64,000 nucleotides of DNA from a virus: positions 62,001 through 126,000 of IMG/VR virus record IMGVR_UViG_3300010885_044958; one strand, given 5' to 3'. The notes under the pieces are model-generated. The model made no database searches, had not been told where the DNA came from, and worked only from the letters and a program-made list of their open reading frames with translations. Positions within the stretch are counted from its first letter, which is position 1. Each line of letters opens with the position of its first letter. Below, one piece after another: positions 51,966 through 61,474 of the stretch. The translations under genes were made by a program, and so were the position numbers.

Positions 51966-52670
51966 ATGACAAATGAACTTCTGCAACTTAAAGTAAAACA
52001 GAGGATCAACAAATTGGATTCAGAAGATTTTGACAACTTACAATGCTGGCAAATTCAAGAAGCTTTTAATAAAGCTCAGCGTGAATGGGTTCGCAGACAA
52101 GTAAACGCAATAAATCAGAAAAGAGTAGGTAGAGAGGATTCTTCTCAAACCATAGCAGATCTGCAAAATCTTTTAGTTACTTGGAAAACAACTTATACAG
52201 ATAAGAAACTATATTATGAATCCTGCGATTTTCCAGAAGATTATATAATATTTGCAAGAATATCTGCACAAGCAAAAAAAGATTCTTGTTGTCCAGCTAG
52301 AAGATTAACAGTTTACATTGCGCAAGAATCTGATGTAGATATCTTACTTAAAGACCCTAATAAAAATCCAAATTTTGATTGGGCAGAAACATTTGCTACA
52401 TTCTTTGGTAATAAAGTTAGAATTTATACAGATGAAAAGTTTGAAATAATAGATCCAAAAGTAATTTATTATAGAACTCCTACACCAGTACAATTTCTAG
52501 GATGTACAAATACTGAAACAGGAATTCAATCTTTAGCAAATGTTGAATGTGAATTCAGAGATACAGTAATAGAACTAATAATAGAAGATGCTGCGGCAAT
52601 AATAGCTAAAGATCTTGAAATGCAACAGACTGCTACAAATTTACTTCAAGCAGAACAACACAATACTTAA
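51966..52670 (+). CDS. Putative connector/ring (adaptor) protein, 234 aa
   Basis: The start LLQLKVKQRINKLDSEDFDN then CWQIQEAFNKAQREWVRRQV matches a helical adaptor family I associate with P22 gp4-like/ring proteins of Bacteroidota podoviruses. The middle is beta-rich, and the C-terminus helical. Presumably binds beneath the portal. Confidence 0.6.
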   Translation: MTNELLQLKVKQRINKLDSEDFDNLQCWQIQEAFNKAQREWVRRQVNAINQKRVGREDSSQTIADLQNLLVTWKTTYTDKKLYYESCDFPEDYIIFARISAQAKKDSCCPARRLTVYIAQESDVDILLKDPNKNPNFDWAETFATFFGNKVRIYTDEKFEIIDPKVIYYRTPTPVQFLGCTNTETGIQSLANVECEFRDTVIELIIEDAAAIIAKDLEMQQTATNLLQAEQHNT

Positions 52671-52691
52671 ATAAAAATAAAATAAAACAAT

Positions 52692-54011
52692 ATGTCTTAC
52701 GGAACTCGTTCTTTTAGAGAAGTTTTTCTTCCAGCAATAACTGGTGGCGCAATTAATTTGGAAACTTCTGGTGGAACTACTGACCAATTAACTACTGGTC
52801 AACTCGGTGTCTTTACTGTAACAAACAGCATTATAGGCACATCTATCAGTACAGCAACTACCAAAAATATTATAATTGCTGAAGGATCTTATCATACTGT
52901 GGAGAATATAGCTCCTGGTCTAGGTGGTTATAAGATGTCTGATAAAACGCATACAATACCAATTCGTGGTATACAGCGTTTTTGGAAAAAGACTGCAAAA
53001 GCTGCTGCTCCAATGATAATCTCTGTTGGTTGGGATCAGACAACAACTGGTACAACTTCTCAGGTAGGCCCAACATTCCAGTGTGGAACATTCTACAGGC
53101 TTCTGTTGGAAGCTAAGGGTGAAGCTGCTCTGCGTGTCTTTGGTCATGAGGTTTATCGTGATGTAGAGGCTTATACAGGTTGTTGTGGTGGTAATTGTCA
53201 GTCAGGATGTACTGGTCAATTGGTAGATGCTGCAACAGTAATGCTTTCTTGGTCAGACTTTATTAAACAAGACCCAATCTTGTCTACAATGTTTGCTCCT
53301 GTAATATATATAAACGGTACTTTGACAGGTGGTGCAGGCAGCGGAACATATACTTATAATACAAGTGTTAAATCTCAGATATATTCTGCTTACGATATTT
53401 CACTTGGTCTTGGTGCTGCTTCTGGAACTTATGTTCCTAATACAACCGCAACAGCAGGAAGTGTAGTAGCTGCTCTGCAACTTACAACGGCATATGTAGA
53501 TACAAGATTTAACAACTGTACCTTTACACCTTCTGATTATTACTATGTAGATATTCTTCTGATATATGCTTCTTTGCGTATGGACGATGGGTTGGATTCT
53601 GATCCTTGTCAAGTACGAACTACTATTAATACTTCAGTACCTAATATGGTGACAACTGTTCAGTCTCCACAGCAAGTATCTGGTCTTGGGGATTCAGTTG
53701 TAAGAGAATGGATTACCTATCGTAGGTATCTAATGGAAAACTTCCCTGACGGTTACGAAATTGATCTGTTCAGGATGCGTGAAACTGAAGATGATGTTTG
53801 TCTTACAAATGTAACTCGTTCAGCACTTTACGATGAAATTCATATAAGATACTTGAATACTGATTATTTTAACCCAAAACCTGCAGACAATGATCGTGTA
53901 TGGGAAGCTGTGTTCTATGTTCCAACAGGCACTGCAACCAATGTATTTACAGGTATAATCTCAACAAGTTTGACTGCTGCTGGTAGTAATGTAACATTAG
54001 AGTCTTACTAA
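52692..54011 (+). CDS. Structural protein, 439 aa (head fibre/tail component)
   Basis: Thr/Gly/Ser-rich, beta-dominated with a CCGGNCQSGC cluster (about 159-168) similar in style to the Cys clusters in the downstream fibre proteins. Long low-complexity Thr/Ala stretches. A terminator follows it. Could be an auxiliary head or tail decoration protein. Confidence 0.55.
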   Translation: MSYGTRSFREVFLPAITGGAINLETSGGTTDQLTTGQLGVFTVTNSIIGTSISTATTKNIIIAEGSYHTVENIAPGLGGYKMSDKTHTIPIRGIQRFWKKTAKAAAPMIISVGWDQTTTGTTSQVGPTFQCGTFYRLLLEAKGEAALRVFGHEVYRDVEAYTGCCGGNCQSGCTGQLVDAATVMLSWSDFIKQDPILSTMFAPVIYINGTLTGGAGSGTYTYNTSVKSQIYSAYDISLGLGAASGTYVPNTTATAGSVVAALQLTTAYVDTRFNNCTFTPSDYYYVDILLIYASLRMDDGLDSDPCQVRTTINTSVPNMVTTVQSPQQVSGLGDSVVREWITYRRYLMENFPDGYEIDLFRMRETEDDVCLTNVTRSALYDEIHIRYLNTDYFNPKPADNDRVWEAVFYVPTGTATNVFTGIISTSLTAAGSNVTLESY

Positions 54012-54030
54012 TAACTAAATACTAATACCG

Positions 54031-54073
54031 AAAGCTCTAAGTCTTATAGAAAAATAGGATTTAGAGCTTTTTT
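54031..54073 (+). terminator. Intrinsic terminator
   Basis: AAAGCTCTAA/TTAGAGCTTT stem with further pairing inside and a run of six T at the 3' side. Ends the transcript from the 47719/50841 promoters. Confidence 0.85.
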
Positions 54074-54100
54074 ACTTCATTTGGATTTCTCACATATTTT

Positions 54101-54118
54101 GCTTATATTTTATTAGTG
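54101..54118 (+). promoter_or_regulatory. Late promoter motif abutting a GTG start
   Basis: GCTTATATTTTATTAG runs directly into the GTG at 54116; the upstream in-frame codons contain no better start. If the motif includes the transcription start, the mRNA is leaderless. Confidence 0.5.
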
Positions 54119-54670
54119 GATCAACATAAATTATATTTAGATTTTCCTGAAAATACTAATGAGGGAATACTTCGAGTAGAAGATAGTTCTATTTATAGTT
54201 CTACTATTCCGTTCAATTGCCCTACTCTTGAAATAATTCCCCCAGGTTATACTACAGCAACAGTTTACACAGGATTGTCTAAGCAATTTAGATTGTTTTT
54301 AAATGCCTGTACTTTAGGAATGTTAACAACTGGATGTGGTTCAACTTGTCCTATTATACCAGATGGCATATATCACTTCAGATATTCCGTAAGCCCTGGA
54401 GATAAAGTGTTTGTAGAATACAATATGTTACGCATAGTAATCATAATGAATCGTTGGGAAAAAACACTTTGTTGGATAAACAATGTTCCTTGTGATCCTA
54501 CCAACGATAAATTAGTTTTACTTAGAGAAATGCAGCTTATCTGGGAACAAATACAAACTGCAAAAGCATTAGTAGAAGACAAACACGAGTATAGTGATGG
54601 TGTACAAATGTATAGACTCGCCGAACAAAAATTAGAAAATATAAGTCGTGGTTGTCATGAGTGCCACTAA
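54116..54670 (+). CDS. Putative tail/virion protein, 184 aa
   Basis: A beta-rich N-terminal two-thirds with several Cys (NACTLGMLTTGCGSTC) and a helical C-terminus ending RGCHECH. Starts at GTG. It opens the tail-fibre block; function by position only. Confidence 0.5.
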   Translation: MDQHKLYLDFPENTNEGILRVEDSSIYSSTIPFNCPTLEIIPPGYTTATVYTGLSKQFRLFLNACTLGMLTTGCGSTCPIIPDGIYHFRYSVSPGDKVFVEYNMLRIVIIMNRWEKTLCWINNVPCDPTNDKLVLLREMQLIWEQIQTAKALVEDKHEYSDGVQMYRLAEQKLENISRGCHECH

Positions 54671-54693
54671 AATAAAACCAAACCAATAATAAT

Positions 54694-54852
54694 ATGGATG
54701 CCTGTAACAATTGTAAACGAACTTTGGGCTGTTCATGTCAAAAGAGAATAGCCTCCAACGGAAATCAATGTTGCGCTGCTTGCGTGGCAGAATATGAAAA
54801 GAAATTGTTAGAAATAAAACGCCAACAAGAACAAGCAAAACAAAATCCTTGA
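54694..54852 (+). CDS. Small Cys-rich (zinc) protein, 52 aa
   Basis: MDACNNCKRTLGCSCQKRIA and CCAAC give CxxC, CxC and CCxxC pairs, enough for one or two zinc sites, then a charged helix. Leader AAAACCAAACCAATAATAAT matches late genes. Overlaps the next gene. Confidence 0.6.
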   Translation: MDACNNCKRTLGCSCQKRIASNGNQCCAACVAEYEKKLLEIKRQQEQAKQNP

Positions 54853-55199
54853 TAAACTTTTTACAACATAGATCTGAAGTAATTGGTAATTTTTGCAATA
54901 CATTTAAAAAACTTGCTTACAAGACAATCTGGGGCATTGATTTAAATTGTAATGTATTGTTACCAGAATTTGCTTGGATGGCATTTATGATACTTAGATA
55001 TCAACAATTAAGTGATTGTTGCGCTCAATGTACTTCAAGCCACATGCCACAAGATTGTGTTATCTCACAACGAGCCTCTTTAAATCCTAATCCTAAATTT
55101 CCTTTTGTACAATTAAGTATTTGTAATCAACCAACCAATTGTAAATATACTGGAGTAGGTGATTTCAATTCAGATTTTAACTCAGATTTTTTTAAATAA
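54849..55199 (+). CDS. Putative virion protein, 116 aa
   Basis: Starts at TTG overlapping the previous TGA (TTGA). Cys-rich centre (SDCCAQCTSSHMPQDC) with aromatic helices. Probably part of the tail/fibre set; not recognised. Confidence 0.5.
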   Translation: MINFLQHRSEVIGNFCNTFKKLAYKTIWGIDLNCNVLLPEFAWMAFMILRYQQLSDCCAQCTSSHMPQDCVISQRASLNPNPKFPFVQLSICNQPTNCKYTGVGDFNSDFNSDFFK

Positions 55200-55204
55200 T
55201 TATT

Positions 55205-55582
55205 ATGCCGTTTACATCAATAGCCAGTTTAACAAGTTTTGTTAATAGTAATGTTAATACTAATGGTACTGACAGTATTACTGGTGCAAACTTAAATACT
55301 AGTTTAAATGGTATTATACAATATTTAGGAACTTATGGAGCGTTTAATGTAGGAACATATTCTACTCCAGTTACAATAGCCACTTCAGGAGCTTCATTTC
55401 AATCAATTACAATTCCTTTATCTGTTACACCTGTAATTGCCTTTGCACAAGTTACTAACAATCCATCAATTGACGGATTTGTAACTTTAAATGCTGTTGC
55501 AACTACAGGTGGAATTATTTTCTATTACGAGAGTCTTTTTAGTGGTACGCGAACTTTAAACATAAATTATTTCTATATTTAA
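55205..55582 (+). CDS. Putative fibre-like structural protein, 125 aa
   Basis: Ser/Thr/Asn-rich beta pattern (GSITGANLNTSLNGIIQYLG-style repeats) typical of trimeric fibre segments. Eight bases downstream of the previous gene. Confidence 0.5.
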   Translation: MPFTSIASLTSFVNSNVNTNGTDSITGANLNTSLNGIIQYLGTYGAFNVGTYSTPVTIATSGASFQSITIPLSVTPVIAFAQVTNNPSIDGFVTLNAVATTGGIIFYYESLFSGTRTLNINYFYI

Positions 55583-55583
55583 C

Positions 55584-56450
55584 ATGACTCCAAATCCACA
55601 ATATTTAGGTTTAGTTGATAAAGTTGATTGGCTTATAGAGGCTGAACAATATTTGGAGAGACGCATTAATGCCTTAACGCAGACCATATTGTCAAATGGA
55701 TCTGGAGGTGGTGGAGGAACACCAACTCTCACATCTACCTATATAGGGTATGGAGATGGTAGTAATCTACTTACTGGTAGTAGTGGTCTTGTGTATGACC
55801 CCACTAGTCAATTTGTAGTTGAGTTTTCAGGAAATCCTGTAATAAAAGCAAGTTCAACTTTCAATGTAGCATTTGGTGATATAAACTCTATGGGGAATAG
55901 TATCACATGGAGACTTAGTGATAGTCTTCGTACTATAACTAAAGGTACGTCTACTGAAAATGTTATAACCAACTTATCTAATCTAACTGCATCAAGAGCT
56001 AGAGTAGAACCAGATAAGGATGGTACATATGCAATGACATCTGACATCACTACTGCTCTCACTCCAGTTCCTCAATGGGTCAAAGTAGCTACTAAGACTT
56101 TCACTGATTTCAGTACAGCAGGTGCAGCAAATACTATTGCATCGGGTTATCTATTACCTGCAAAAGGAGTTATAACAGGATGTCAGGTAATCCCTACTGT
56201 AGCATTTGCTGGAGGTACTATAGCTACTTATACAGTGTCTGTAGGTATAGCAAGCAGTCATCTGAAGTATACTGTAGCCACTAATGTATTCACAGGATTC
56301 ACTTTGGCTGCACCTAATATATTACCTGGCATAGAGAGTACCTCATCTACTACTTCAATAACACTCACTGCCACAGCCACAGTCGGATTACTGAACGCTG
56401 CTACTGCTGGATCTGTTGATATATATCTTTTAGTTGGTGTACTTCCATAA
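55584..56450 (+). CDS. Putative tail fibre protein, 288 aa
   Basis: A short helical N-terminus (VDWLIEAEQYLERRINALTQ), a Gly-rich linker, then Thr/Ser-rich beta repeats to the C-terminus. Layout typical of receptor-contact fibres; the C-terminal half (about 150-288) may form the tip. Confidence 0.6.
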   Translation: MTPNPQYLGLVDKVDWLIEAEQYLERRINALTQTILSNGSGGGGGTPTLTSTYIGYGDGSNLLTGSSGLVYDPTSQFVVEFSGNPVIKASSTFNVAFGDINSMGNSITWRLSDSLRTITKGTSTENVITNLSNLTASRARVEPDKDGTYAMTSDITTALTPVPQWVKVATKTFTDFSTAGAANTIASGYLLPAKGVITGCQVIPTVAFAGGTIATYTVSVGIASSHLKYTVATNVFTGFTLAAPNILPGIESTSSTTSITLTATATVGLLNAATAGSVDIYLLVGVLP

Positions 56451-56467
56451 CTATAAAACTCAAATAA

Positions 56468-56725
56468 ATGAATGTACTCATCGCTGTGATTGGTGTTGTA
56501 TTATCTATCCTTTCTACAATTGCAATTTTTATTTTAAATGGAATAAAAAGCAGTCAAGATAATACTAACAAAGAAATAAAAGAAATGAATAAAGATATTA
56601 GAGAAGTAATTGTTTCTAACGGAAAAAATGATGAGCGTATAATTGGATTATTTCATAGAGTAGATATGTTGCACGATACCGTGAAATCTTTAGATAGTAG
56701 AGTATTGTACATAGAACAAAATTAA
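56468..56725 (+). CDS. Membrane-anchored coiled coil, 85 aa (holin/lysis-associated?)
   Basis: MNVLIAVIGVVLSILSTIAI is one N-terminal membrane helix, followed by a charged coiled coil. Resembles XhlA-type lysis accessory proteins. The next gene is holin-like. Confidence 0.5.
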   Translation: MNVLIAVIGVVLSILSTIAIFILNGIKSSQDNTNKEIKEMNKDIREVIVSNGKNDERIIGLFHRVDMLHDTVKSLDSRVLYIEQN

Positions 56726-56726
56726 A

Positions 56727-57032
56727 ATGCAAAAAAGGCAAAATTGGTTTCAAGAAGCCAAGACTAGATTTGGAATGCAAGTTCCGTGGTTTTTTAGAAT
56801 TGTAATCAAAATAGGTTTAGCTTGCACTGGTTTTGGGGGAGTATTGTTAGGTTTATTAGCTTTACCTAATTTTCAATCCGGATTGCCTTTAGCTGTAATT
56901 GGATCTAATCTTTGTATAATTGGTGCTGGTTCTGCGTTTCTTGCAAAATTTGTTGTAACTACTCCGCAAGACCTACCCAATAACAAGCCTAATGATATTC
57001 CAAAAGATGTTCAAATAGATAATCAAAACTAA
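56727..57032 (+). CDS. Putative holin, 101 aa
   Basis: Two hydrophobic helices (about 25-47 and 54-73) with a short loop and a charged C-terminal tail, the size and topology of small holins. Shares one base with the next gene. No lysin is visible in the window. Confidence 0.5.
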   Translation: MQKRQNWFQEAKTRFGMQVPWFFRIVIKIGLACTGFGGVLLGLLALPNFQSGLPLAVIGSNLCIIGAGSAFLAKFVVTTPQDLPNNKPNDIPKDVQIDNQN

Positions 57033-57382
57033 TGGAACCTTTAATAGCAAATTCAAAAAGTAACAACTGCGGTACTACAATATCGTCTAACTGCGTTCCA
57101 TATCAGGGAACACCGTTGCCGTGCCAACCTAGTTGTGCAAATCAAACAGTTAGCGATGTCATATATAAATTAGGTCAAGAGTATTGTTATCTTAATGGTC
57201 TTTTAGATTTATCTACTTTAGACCTTAGCTGTTGTTATACACCATGTCCTAGTTGCGATCAACCTACAAAATTAGTAGATGTTTTACAAATAATGATGAC
57301 TTGTATATGTAATCAAGCAACACAAATAGCTGCTTTACAAGCGCAACAAGCAAATTTAAACGCAGGAGTATCTACACGTTAA
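57032..57382 (+). CDS. Cys-rich fibre-associated protein, 116 aa
   Basis: Two copies of a Cys module: SDVIYKLGQEYCYLNGLLDL and VDVLQIMMTCICNQATQIA, separated by CCYTPCPSC. The same module appears in the next gene, implying shared oligomerisation or attachment. Confidence 0.55.
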   Translation: MEPLIANSKSNNCGTTISSNCVPYQGTPLPCQPSCANQTVSDVIYKLGQEYCYLNGLLDLSTLDLSCCYTPCPSCDQPTKLVDVLQIMMTCICNQATQIAALQAQQANLNAGVSTR

Positions 57383-57392
57383 TATTTAAAAA

Positions 57393-58574
57393 ATGCCAAC
57401 AATAATTCCAGTTTGGGTTCCAAATACGAAAATAGATTTACCTAGTAATCTAATTTATACAGATTCTAACGGTAATCCGGTATATACATTATATCCATAT
57501 GATTATTTAGTTTTGGTTGGGCAAAAAACAAATACATTAATTACGCAATATACTGCACTTAATTCAGAAGTAGCTTTTATAAATAGTGAAATTAATACAT
57601 TATTTATTTTAACATCTGGGATTACTACACCTTATACAACTCCAACAATAGCCCCACAATGTGTAGGAAATGGTTGTAGTGGATGTACAGCACAGCCAAT
57701 TGATATAGTTTTAACAGAACTTTTAAATTCTTATTGCGCCTTATATTCAATTTTAGGTGGTACTGGTTCACTTGCAAACTCCATAACAAAAGAATGTGTC
57801 AATCTAAATAGTTCTCCTTCTTTTGCAACTCCCGGAACCTCTATGTCTGCTATTACGGGCTGGATTTCAAATCCAACAACTATTGCAGATACAATAACAG
57901 ATATATGGTTAACTATTTGCGATGCTCGCGCAGGAATAACAAACGCATTAGCAGCAATAACACCAACATGTTCTCAAGTAATAATTAATTTTGCAGCAAA
58001 TGTTGTGAGTTATTCTGCAGGTATTAATGTTTATTTTGACGGGTATACTTTTATTCCTACAGGTTTTACTGATGGGAAGTCTATAATTAAAGTAACTGAT
58101 AGTGCAGGTAATATATATCAGACTTCAATAAATGTAGTAACGCAATCAACAAGTACTTCTCCATTTAATATTCCTCTAACTGGAACAACTTTAATTCCAA
58201 CTTCAGCTTATACTATTACTCTCACTTCAATAGTGACAAATAGTACACTTGGTCTTACGTGTAACAAAACAACTTTACAGTCTGTAACAAATAGCATTTC
58301 TTATTGCCCAGTTGTAAATGCAGTTGCGTCAGGACAAACAGCAATAGGGTTTACATTAATACCTTATATTACTTCTAATGTAACTTATCGTGTAGATCTA
58401 TATTACGCCACAGGTGGAACAAGTCAAGCAAATACATCGTTTGTCAACCCTTCAGGCGCACAAACATATACATTCTCAGGATTAAGCGCAAATACAGCAT
58501 ACAATATAGTTGTAACAACTACAGTATCTGGTGTAGCACCATATGTATGTGCAGCAATTGCAATAACTAGCTAA
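57393..58574 (+). CDS. Putative tail fibre/adhesin, 393 aa
   Basis: An N-terminal anchor with the Cys module IDIVLTELLNSYCALYSIL (about 104-122), then two beta-sandwich-like domains ending in NTAYNIVVTTTVSGVAP, an Ig/fibronectin III-type C-terminal strand pattern. Likely contacts the host surface. Confidence 0.6.
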   Translation: MPTIIPVWVPNTKIDLPSNLIYTDSNGNPVYTLYPYDYLVLVGQKTNTLITQYTALNSEVAFINSEINTLFILTSGITTPYTTPTIAPQCVGNGCSGCTAQPIDIVLTELLNSYCALYSILGGTGSLANSITKECVNLNSSPSFATPGTSMSAITGWISNPTTIADTITDIWLTICDARAGITNALAAITPTCSQVIINFAANVVSYSAGINVYFDGYTFIPTGFTDGKSIIKVTDSAGNIYQTSINVVTQSTSTSPFNIPLTGTTLIPTSAYTITLTSIVTNSTLGLTCNKTTLQSVTNSISYCPVVNAVASGQTAIGFTLIPYITSNVTYRVDLYYATGGTSQANTSFVNPSGAQTYTFSGLSANTAYNIVVTTTVSGVAPYVCAAIAITS

Positions 58575-58585
58575 ATAAATAAATA

Positions 58586-60031
58586 ATGTCTTGTAGTAGA
58601 TGCCATCAAAATAATTGTTCTTGCCCCAATGTAAATTGTGGATGTCCTCCTAATTATGCGTTTGATCCGGCAACTAATACTTGTCAAGGAACTACTTGTG
58701 AGGCAACATTACCAACAGCTTGTATATTTTCTACTACTTATTTAGATTGTGTTAAGCTTGCAGTAAATACTGATCTGCAAACAGTTCTTAGCGCAATGGA
58801 TGCAAAGATATGTGAGTGTGGATCATGTTCAGGTGGGACGCAACCATTGCCTTTATTTTATGTAGATTCTAACAATACAGAAACTGGCGATGGCTCTGTA
58901 GGAAATCCTTATAAAACAATAGATTTAGTTTGTACAGCAGTAGTTGGAACTGGTACAACTGCCTCACCAGAATTTACAAACGCAACAGTTTATGTAATGG
59001 GAGGTACTTATAGTACAGCTCAAAACATATATATACCAAGTACTAACTGGACATTCTTTAATGGTGCAAATGTTACATTTACTGGGCAGGGAACTTATTT
59101 TATAGATAATGCAGCAATTGCAGACGGTGCTGCAGATTTTAAAGTTTCTGGTTGGATTAATTTTAAAACTAGTACAGGAGGATTTCTTAGAAATAGTGCA
59201 GGTTATACATCTAATTCCATAAATAAAGCAATTACAATAGAGGCTTTTAAAATAATTGGAAATACAACTGGCACAGCACAACCATTAATAAAACAAGCCA
59301 CTAGTAATACTGGTACTGGAACAGGTAGAAATTCTACTATAATTAAAATGCAAGGTCCGGCATCAGTAATCGCATCTGCATCTCAGCATTGTATTGGTTA
59401 TACAGGATCAACATTTATACTTAATTTGGATGGTGGTTCGATATATTATGGTGTAGATTTAATTGGGAGTATTCCTGGTAGTTCTTCTGGAAATATTCTC
59501 AATTATAATTGTAATGATACTCTTAATCCTGGCGCAGCATATGTAGTAATACAAAATGGTTTGGTAGGAGCTAGTTATGCTACTGATATGTTTTATGTTG
59601 CTGGAAAATATAACACTTTAAGATTAGATAATCTTGAAACAGTTAATGTATCAAATAGTAACCAACCTATTACATTTTTAAATATAGCTACAACAAACGC
59701 AAATCTCGCATCTGGTGCAATAATTTATGAGTTTTTATTAAAGGATGTATATATCATTCCTTCATGTTTTAATAGTGTCGGGGGTGTAGTTATTGTATAT
59801 ACTGCGGGTGGAAATTCATTTAACTACTTAGAGATGCAAAATTGTGTTTTATACACTGGAGCAACAATTCAATTTGCAACTATTATATTAGGTGGATCTG
59901 TAAATAGCGGGCTAGTAGCTGGATATAATGTAATTAACGGTAGAACAAATATATATAATTTACCAACTTCTGCTGCTGGATTAGCAACAGGAACTCTTTG
60001 GAAAAATGGTGCAGTAATAAATATTGTTTAA
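58586..60031 (+). CDS. Putative tailspike/fibre with Cys-rich N-terminus and beta-helix, 481 aa
   Basis: A Cys-rich start (CSRCHQNNCSCPNVNCGCPP) then PYKTIDLVCTAV and repeated short beta rungs with Gly/Asn turns, the pattern of right-handed beta-helix spikes that bind or cut capsular glycans. No catalytic residues identified. A terminator follows. Confidence 0.6.
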   Translation: MSCSRCHQNNCSCPNVNCGCPPNYAFDPATNTCQGTTCEATLPTACIFSTTYLDCVKLAVNTDLQTVLSAMDAKICECGSCSGGTQPLPLFYVDSNNTETGDGSVGNPYKTIDLVCTAVVGTGTTASPEFTNATVYVMGGTYSTAQNIYIPSTNWTFFNGANVTFTGQGTYFIDNAAIADGAADFKVSGWINFKTSTGGFLRNSAGYTSNSINKAITIEAFKIIGNTTGTAQPLIKQATSNTGTGTGRNSTIIKMQGPASVIASASQHCIGYTGSTFILNLDGGSIYYGVDLIGSIPGSSSGNILNYNCNDTLNPGAAYVVIQNGLVGASYATDMFYVAGKYNTLRLDNLETVNVSNSNQPITFLNIATTNANLASGAIIYEFLLKDVYIIPSCFNSVGGVVIVYTAGGNSFNYLEMQNCVLYTGATIQFATIILGGSVNSGLVAGYNVINGRTNIYNLPTSAAGLATGTLWKNGAVINIV

Positions 60032-60066
60032 TATAAAATTTGAGGTTTATTGGTTTATCCTCTAAT

Positions 60067-60099
60067 AGCCTGCTTATTCCTAGGCGGGCTTTACTTTTT
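60067..60099 (+). terminator. Intrinsic terminator after the spike gene
   Basis: AGCCTGC/GCGGGCT stem (one T-G pair), 10-nt loop, then TTACTTTTT. Confidence 0.75.
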
Positions 60100-60107
60100 A
60101 AACTAAA

Positions 60108-60139
60108 TTTGGGTAAGAACTAGAAATAGATTACCTTTG
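60108..60139 (+). promoter_or_regulatory. Bacteroidota promoter (TTTG-N20-TACCTTTG)
   Basis: TTTG at 60108-60111, TACCTTTG at 60132-60139, the same 20-nt spacing as the promoter at 25190. It fixes the next start at 60160 rather than the GTG at 60139. Confidence 0.7.
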
Positions 60140-60159
60140 TGTTAACTAAAACTTTAAAA

Positions 60160-61416
60160 ATGAGTACAATTTTTGAAAATGTGTTGCGTGCTATGTCCCA
60201 CAAAAAAAGTGACGCTGCAACCGCTGAAAAGTTAGGAATGTCACTTAGGGAGTATCAGTCTGTTAAAAATGAAATTAGACAGATGCAAAAAGAAGAAGAT
60301 GAAAATGAATCTCTTGTAGATTTAACAAAAGAAATGTTTACAACAGGTTACACAGAAGATTTAGAAAAAGGTCGTGCAGAATACAAAATACAAACATCCT
60401 TTGAACCAAGAACTGCAGAAGAAATAGAGTCTCTAATTAAATTAGATAAAACCAAATGGAAACTTGCTAGATATTCAGTTTGGAATGGTGGTAGGGAAGA
60501 TGTATGGTTAACTAGTGCTAAAGTAGTTGCGATTGCAGATGAATCAAATCCAACACAGCAATTTGAGGAATTTTTAAAGACCTATAATTCAAGTTACAAA
60601 CCTTTAAATTTTACAGTTAACCGTACTGATGAAGGTGGAGATGACAATAGAAATTGTGCCCTAATCCCAATGCCTGATTTTCATTTGGATAAATTAACAG
60701 TAACTGGTACTCCAATTAAAGAACATATAGAAAATTATAATAGAATTTTAGATGCATTAATATGGCGAGCATCAAAGTCGTTTAATTTAGATGAAATTAT
60801 ATTTTTAGTGGGTAATGATTTTTTCCATACAGATTCTATACATAATACTACCACTAAAGGAACTCCACTATTTGTTAGTACTGAATGGGATAACGCTTAT
60901 GAATTAGGATTTGATTTAATGGTAAATAGTATTATGAAACTGAAGAAGTTTTGTAATAAACTAAACATTATTTTAATACCTGGTAATCACAGTGTTACAA
61001 AAGAATTCTATTTAGCTCACGCATTGGAAGTATATTTTAAACCTGATAAAAATATAGTATTTAATCGTACTAAAGATGATCAAAAAATATACAAATATGG
61101 TGAAACATTACTTTGTTTTTCTCACGGAAACAACGTAAATGATAAATTACCTTTAGTATTTGCAACCCAATTTTATAAAGAATGGGGTACTTGTAGGTAT
61201 CATGAGATAATTTTAGGGGATAAACATTATAATAGTGAGAAATTATTTAGATCTCAAAATGAAGCTAATGGTGTTAGAATGCGGATAATTCCATCATTAT
61301 CTGGTACAGATCAGTGGCATAAAGACAATTTATTTGTTGGTGCAATTCAGGCAGGAATTTGTCTTATCTATAATGAAAAATATGGTAAGTGCGCCGAAAT
61401 AGAAGAAAGGCTATAA
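60160..61416 (+). CDS. Calcineurin-like metallophosphoesterase, 418 aa
   Basis: IPMPDFHLDKL (DxH), LVGNDFFHTD (GNDxxH), ILIPGNHSV (GNH) and LCFSHGNNV provide the metal-binding motifs in order across about residues 165-325. The N-terminus has a helix-turn-helix-like segment (DAATAEKLGMSLREYQSVKN). It may act on nucleic acid or virion components. Expressed from a host-type promoter. Confidence 0.8.
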   Translation: MSTIFENVLRAMSHKKSDAATAEKLGMSLREYQSVKNEIRQMQKEEDENESLVDLTKEMFTTGYTEDLEKGRAEYKIQTSFEPRTAEEIESLIKLDKTKWKLARYSVWNGGREDVWLTSAKVVAIADESNPTQQFEEFLKTYNSSYKPLNFTVNRTDEGGDDNRNCALIPMPDFHLDKLTVTGTPIKEHIENYNRILDALIWRASKSFNLDEIIFLVGNDFFHTDSIHNTTTKGTPLFVSTEWDNAYELGFDLMVNSIMKLKKFCNKLNIILIPGNHSVTKEFYLAHALEVYFKPDKNIVFNRTKDDQKIYKYGETLLCFSHGNNVNDKLPLVFATQFYKEWGTCRYHEIILGDKHYNSEKLFRSQNEANGVRMRIIPSLSGTDQWHKDNLFVGAIQAGICLIYNEKYGKCAEIEERL

Positions 61417-61461
61417 TAGTTAAACTTTTTAGGTTTAATTTGTAAATCCCCTAAGTTTTTC

Positions 61462-61474
61462 GTATATTTTATAT
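61462..61474 (+). promoter_or_regulatory. Late promoter motif abutting ATG
   Basis: TTCGTATATTTTATAT immediately before the ATG at 61475, leaving no room for a leader; same situation as at 54116. Confidence 0.55.
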
